In this document: positions 39,864 to 43,034 of the stretch, piece by piece
Layout of the letters: each line of letters starts with the position of its first letter
Position numbering within the stretch: the first letter of the stretch is position 1
Notes under the pieces: model-generated
Seen by the model: the letters and a program-made list of their open reading frames with translations, nothing else
Told to the model about the DNA's origin: nothing
The model's database searches: none
Position numbers and translations under genes: made by a program
NCBI RefSeq assembly: GCF_017545445.1
Contig: NZ_JAFWOM010000088.1
Location: 1-43,034, forward strand
Direction of reading: 5' to 3'
DNA: 43,034 bases
Origin: Fibrobacter sp.
GTDB taxonomy: Bacteria; Fibrobacterota; Fibrobacteria; Fibrobacterales; Fibrobacteraceae

Positions 39864-42310
39864 TAGGCTACTCCTCTATAAATTTCATCTTCCAGTTCGC
39901 GCACAGCTTTCAGGTAATCTTGTTTGGTGCCGAACAGTTCAACAATTTCTTTCGGGGTCCCAAATTTAGTAATGGGGTCCACTTTTAGGACTGCAGTATC
40001 TTCGATATTTCCGATACCCTCTTCGGCATACTTGTCTAAAAGGGCTTCCAGAACGGCGCGCGCCTTGTCGCCATACTTGGTAAAGTAATTGCGTTTGCGG
40101 ACGTTTTCGGCTCGTTCCTTGCGTGTGAGTGCCGGAGCGTCGTATGCGATATGGCAAATCAGGTCGAAAATATCCAAGTCCTTTTTTATTTCTTCTTGCA
40201 GGTTTTCGGCGATAATTCCCTGTTTTTCAAGTTCCTCGATAATCGCCTTTTTCTTATCCGCATTGTTCCATTCTTGCAAGAATGTTTGCAGGTCGCGATA
40301 ACGGTCTAAAATGCCCTGGCGGGTAAATTCGCGGAGCGTAGTCGTAATGAGTTTGCCCGAGGGGTCAAGGAACTCCTTACGCTCATTTAATATTGATATC
40401 GGAACTCCCGCTACATAGACCTTTGAAGGCCTGTCCGCAACTTCTCCACCAGGAGGATTGGGGGTAGGATACGGCGGTTTGTCCGGAAAGACAACTTCAC
40501 TGCCCGTAACTGGATCAATCAGGTCTTCGGGAGCATCACCAGCCGTTGAACTATCCGCAGGAATCGGGTCATTTGGCTTGACTTCCTTAATGCGAATGGC
40601 ATCGCCATCGAACGCTGGATCAGAGAACAGGTTCGTCACGTTACGGAAATCCATTATCGTGAAGTAGAGTTTATCATATTCTTCATAAACTCTTGTTCCA
40701 CGGCCGATAATCTGTTTGAATTCGGTCATGGAGCTGATATTAGATTCCAGTACGATGAGTTTGCAAGTCTTTGTATCAGCACCTGTACTCAATAATTTTG
40801 AAGTAACGGCAATAACGGGATAAGGCTTTTCTGGATTCTTGAAATCATCAAGTTTTAGCCGGCCTTCTTTGTCGTCGCTGGTAATGCGCATGATGTACTC
40901 GTCAGACCTTTCATGCCATTCCGGCGGAGCGGCTTTCCAAAGTTCATCACGCATGCGGCTAGCATGTTCCTGGTCTATGCAGAACACGATAGTCTTTGCC
41001 ATGGGATCGTTCTGCTTCAGGAATTCTACAATCCTGCGAGCAACAATCGGCGTGCGGTCATCTAGCACCAAGTTGCGGTCAAAATCTTTCGTATTGTAAA
41101 TACGATCTTCAACGATGTTTCCGTTCTTGTCACGTTTACCTTTTTCAGGCCGCCAGCCTTCCAGGTCCACATTGATGCCAATACGCAAAACCGTATAAGG
41201 AGCAAGGAATCCGTCATCTATCCCCTGCTTCAAAGAATAAGTGTATATCGGGTCACCGAAGTATTCCGAAGACGATATGTCTTTTGTTTCTTTCGGTGTT
41301 GCAGTCAAACCAATGTGAGTTGCACTCTTGAAGTAATCCAGAATCTTTCGCCAAGCGCTATCTTCGGCCGCACTCCCGCGGTGACATTCGTCAACAACTA
41401 CCAAATCGAAAAAGTCGGGCGAGAATTCCCTGTATGCGTCGGCATTTTCATCGTAATTTGTAAGCCCCTGATACAAGGCCAAATAGATTTCATAAGCCTT
41501 ATCAATCTGCTTATGGCGGACAATCGTCATTTTGTCCTTGAAAGGCTTGAAGTCTCCACGCTTGGTTTGCGTAATCAGGTTATCGCGGTCAGCAAGGAAA
41601 AGAATTCGCGGGGTCTTGCCCGGAACCTTGTTCTTTGTCCAGCCGCTTTTCCACAACCGCCAAATGATATGGAATGCCGTAAGCGTTTTTCCGGTACCGG
41701 TAGCCATTACCAAAAGGATTCTATCTTTACCTTTTGCAATCGCCTCTACTGTGCGGTTGACGGCAATCTGTTGGTAATAACGCAGATTGTAACCTGAACT
41801 ATCGACATAATAATCTTGTGTAGCCGTGGATTCCGCTTCTGGAGAGTCAATACCTTTGTACCGTTTGTAGCAAGCCCAAATTTCTTCGCTTGTCGGGAAA
41901 TGGTCCAGGTCGCGTTCTTCTACTGCGATAGGGTTTCCTTGGCTATCTTTCGGACCGCAGTTTTCACGATAGCGAATCGAGAACGCATCGCCATTACTGC
42001 TAATCGCTACGGGAATATCCAGAGTCTGCGCATAAGAAAGAGCTTGTTGAATGCCGTCACTTACATAGTGATTGTTGTCCTTTGCCTCTACCACGGCAAT
42101 CGGCATGTTCGGCTTGTAATAGAGAATGATATCCGCGCGCTTTTTTTGCCCGCGCACGATGGTCTTGCCTTTCACAAAAATTCGACCGTCTGTGAACGAG
42201 ACCTCTTCGCGAATTTGCTTATCAAGACTCCACCCAGCATTCGTTATGCCGGGCAAAATGAACTTGCTGACAATGTCGCGTTCGGAGAGGTCTTTCTTAT
42301 TCACTTCCAT
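39863..42310 (-). CDS. hsdR: type I restriction enzyme endonuclease/translocase subunit
   Basis: An 815-residue HsdR. The N-terminal nuclease has the motif PIAVVEAKDNN with E-x-K (about residue 72). A superfamily 2 helicase follows: walker A VMATGTGKTLT (about 195), DECHRGS motif II, the LTATPKETK motif III, and the later QIIGRGTRVYE motif VI. The C-terminal 200 residues are helical and bind the HsdM/S core. It translocates DNA and cuts when it stalls. The ATG at 42310 has AAGG six bases upstream; the frame extends to 42418 but adds no family sequence. It is the first gene of the hsdR - hsdM - DUF1016 - hsdS unit. A short frame remnant with an ORF6N domain lies upstream. Confidence 0.94.
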   Translation of the reverse strand: MEVNKKDLSERDIVSKFILPGITNAGWSLDKQIREEVSFTDGRIFVKGKTIVRGQKKRADIILYYKPNMPIAVVEAKDNNHYVSDGIQQALSYAQTLDIPVAISSNGDAFSIRYRENCGPKDSQGNPIAVEERDLDHFPTSEEIWACYKRYKGIDSPEAESTATQDYYVDSSGYNLRYYQQIAVNRTVEAIAKGKDRILLVMATGTGKTLTAFHIIWRLWKSGWTKNKVPGKTPRILFLADRDNLITQTKRGDFKPFKDKMTIVRHKQIDKAYEIYLALYQGLTNYDENADAYREFSPDFFDLVVVDECHRGSAAEDSAWRKILDYFKSATHIGLTATPKETKDISSSEYFGDPIYTYSLKQGIDDGFLAPYTVLRIGINVDLEGWRPEKGKRDKNGNIVEDRIYNTKDFDRNLVLDDRTPIVARRIVEFLKQNDPMAKTIVFCIDQEHASRMRDELWKAAPPEWHERSDEYIMRITSDDKEGRLKLDDFKNPEKPYPVIAVTSKLLSTGADTKTCKLIVLESNISSMTEFKQIIGRGTRVYEEYDKLYFTIMDFRNVTNLFSDPAFDGDAIRIKEVKPNDPIPADSSTAGDAPEDLIDPVTGSEVVFPDKPPYPTPNPPGGEVADRPSKVYVAGVPISILNERKEFLDPSGKLITTTLREFTRQGILDRYRDLQTFLQEWNNADKKKAIIEELEKQGIIAENLQEEIKKDLDIFDLICHIAYDAPALTRKERAENVRKRNYFTKYGDKARAVLEALLDKYAEEGIGNIEDTAVLKVDPITKFGTPKEIVELFGTKQDYLKAVRELEDEIYRGVA

Positions 42311-42496
42311 GGGAAACCTTGTTTGCAAATATATATCAAAATTAGAGTGCGCAATATACGGAATTAAGGTGATAAAGGCAAATTTCAGAGAAAATCGCGC
42401 GAGCCTATTGACAAACAAGATTTTTTGAATTTACATTCAGTGCACAAGTGTGTAGTCTTTGGTATTTTTTTCGCTTGTATGCCAGAGGAGTCGACG

Positions 42497-42643
42497 ATGA
42501 AGAAAGATGTTGCGGCCAGTGCGGCCGGGGCCGTTGCGCCGAAAAAGCCCGAATTTTCCCCGATAGACGAGGATTTGCTCAAGTCACGGATGTACTTCGT
42601 TCTATCCGCTAAGGCTCGGTCATGCCAATTCAAGCAAGCTTGA
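42497..42643 (+). CDS. short frame, probable remnant start of an ORF6N gene
   Basis: A 48-residue frame with a strong AGAGGAG seven bases before its ATG. It encodes an Ala/Lys-rich start and PIDEDLLKSRMYFVLS, which resembles the LKS.IY beginning of ORF6N proteins, then drifts into KARSCQFKQA and stops. The ORF6N core continues in another frame from 42622, after an in-frame stop, so the pair looks like one gene broken by a frameshift. Confidence 0.4.
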   Translation: MKKDVAASAAGAVAPKKPEFSPIDEDLLKSRMYFVLSAKARSCQFKQA

Positions 42644-42915
42644 TTGTCGCGACACTCGCCAATTGCGGATTTTATACCATCCGCGGGGTTAAGGTGATGC
42701 TTGATGCCGACTTGGCGGAGATTTACGGGTATTCGACCAAGTCTTTTAATCAGCAGGTCAAGAATAATATCGAGCGTTTTGCGGAGGATTTTCGGTTTCA
42801 GCTATCCAAAAGGGAAGTCGAAGAATTGCGGTCAAAAAATTTGACCGCAATTACCGGCATAAATGACGCAGAAATTTTGCGGTGCAAAAAAAAGGGGATG
42901 CGGACAATAATTTAG
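42622..42915 (+). pseudogene. truncated ORF6N-domain (KilA-N related) gene
   Basis: A 97-residue frame carrying an ORF6N domain: YTIRGVKVMLDADLAEIYGY, KSFNQQVKNNIERFAEDFRF and QLSKREVEELRSKNL fit the family. These are phage/plasmid-associated DNA-binding domains. Normal members run on with LPYAFTEQG after residue 80; here the sequence breaks at DAEILRCKKKGM and stops at 42915, where an IS3-family transposase fragment begins on the other strand. The 5' end is also broken (see 42497). It is a remnant at the edge of the island. Confidence 0.6.
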
Positions 42916-43034
42916 ACAGATTGTTTGTCCAAATATAGTTTCCGATAATCTGTTGGATTCATTCCGTTGAGTCCGACCTTTATCCGTTTCGAGCAAAACC
43001 ATTCCAGATATTTTTCAAGTTCAGCCTTGAACTC
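42912..43034 (-). mobile_element. IS3-family transposase (OrfB) C-terminal end
   Basis: The minus strand encodes, from the right edge, a C-terminus with KYLEWFCSKRIKVGL followed by NGMNPTDYRKLYLDKQSV and TAA at 42914-42912. The W-y/f..KRI...L.G..P..YR pattern is the end of the integrase core of IS3-group transposases. The catalytic DDE residues lie beyond the window. It abuts the broken ORF6N gene, so insertion of this element probably truncated it. The terminal inverted repeat was not identified with certainty; GGGGATGCGGACAAT just beyond the stop is a candidate. Confidence 0.75.

Noticed and set aside
38493..39866. 457-residue frame antisense to hsdM
   Set aside because: It is the shadow of a G+C-rich coding frame; composition (His/Val/Phe-rich) and lack of motifs fit an antisense frame.
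42385..42633. 82-residue minus-strand frame over the ORF6N start
   Set aside because: It opposes a frame with a strong ribosome site and ORF6N-like start, and has no motif of its own.

Overview
The window looks like a chromosomal segment of a Fibrobacter-like bacterium (Fibrobacterota). The pointers are many small lipoproteins with an MKKLILASA-type signal followed by a Cys lipobox, serine-rich linkers in envelope proteins, futalosine-pathway menaquinone genes, and abundant heptamer-repeat intergenic DNA. This assignment is inference from sequence style, not from a search.

From 1 to about 25.3 kb the window is mostly housekeeping. It holds a histone H1-like small protein, mqnD, a membrane-anchored TPR protein, a compact tyrS - pfkB-type kinase - mqnB unit, and a LysR regulator. 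These are followed by an NtrC/NifA-like activator and the gene/RNA pair described below. Next come rpsU - yqeY, a SpoIIE-type phosphatase with sensor domain, a SPOR lipoprotein, and a tandem array of five related four-cysteine lipoproteins. The stretch ends with rimO, tRNA-Arg(CCG), a DUF3108 protein, a Ser-rich lipoprotein, and purE - lipoprotein - purD.

Between 9.5 and 11.6 kb lies what I consider the most novel system. A 638-residue protein with a TerD-like C-terminal region is flanked by two structured RNAs on the same strand. The downstream RNA (9501-9615) is a Y-RNA-shaped molecule with a circularly permuted tRNA-like module (T-arm, closed acceptor stem, D-arm in that order) and a terminal U-run. 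The 5' leader of the protein gene (11560-11626) carries the same stem architecture, with covarying helices around an identical AUA/C internal loop and the same UCCUAU and U-tract. This suggests an RNA-binding protein, its partner RNA, and autoregulation through a mimic in the leader. The next gene is an activator whose GAFTGA loop has become GALVGV.

From about 25.4 to 43.0 kb is a defence island, all on the minus strand. It holds a DinD-like protein, a SIR2-like protein, an Avs-like STAND NTPase with an Mrr-like nuclease domain, a NERD membrane protein and a small ORF. A complete retron follows (wHTH, PRTase-like protein, msr-msd RNA, reverse transcriptase). Its effector genes follow hsdS by 3 bases, so it is nested in a type I restriction operon (hsdR, hsdM, DUF1016 nuclease, hsdS). 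The upstream edge carries a truncated ORF6N gene abutting an IS3-family transposase fragment. The retron-to-STAND stretch is visibly richer in A+T than hsdM and the housekeeping part, consistent with horizontal acquisition.

Intergenic DNA contains several dispersed repeats: 7-bp-period GT-heptamer arrays, 29-bp units with TAC-loop hairpins, and GTCATCCC-type palindromes. Some supply the last codons and stop codons of genes (rimO, yqeY, mqnB).
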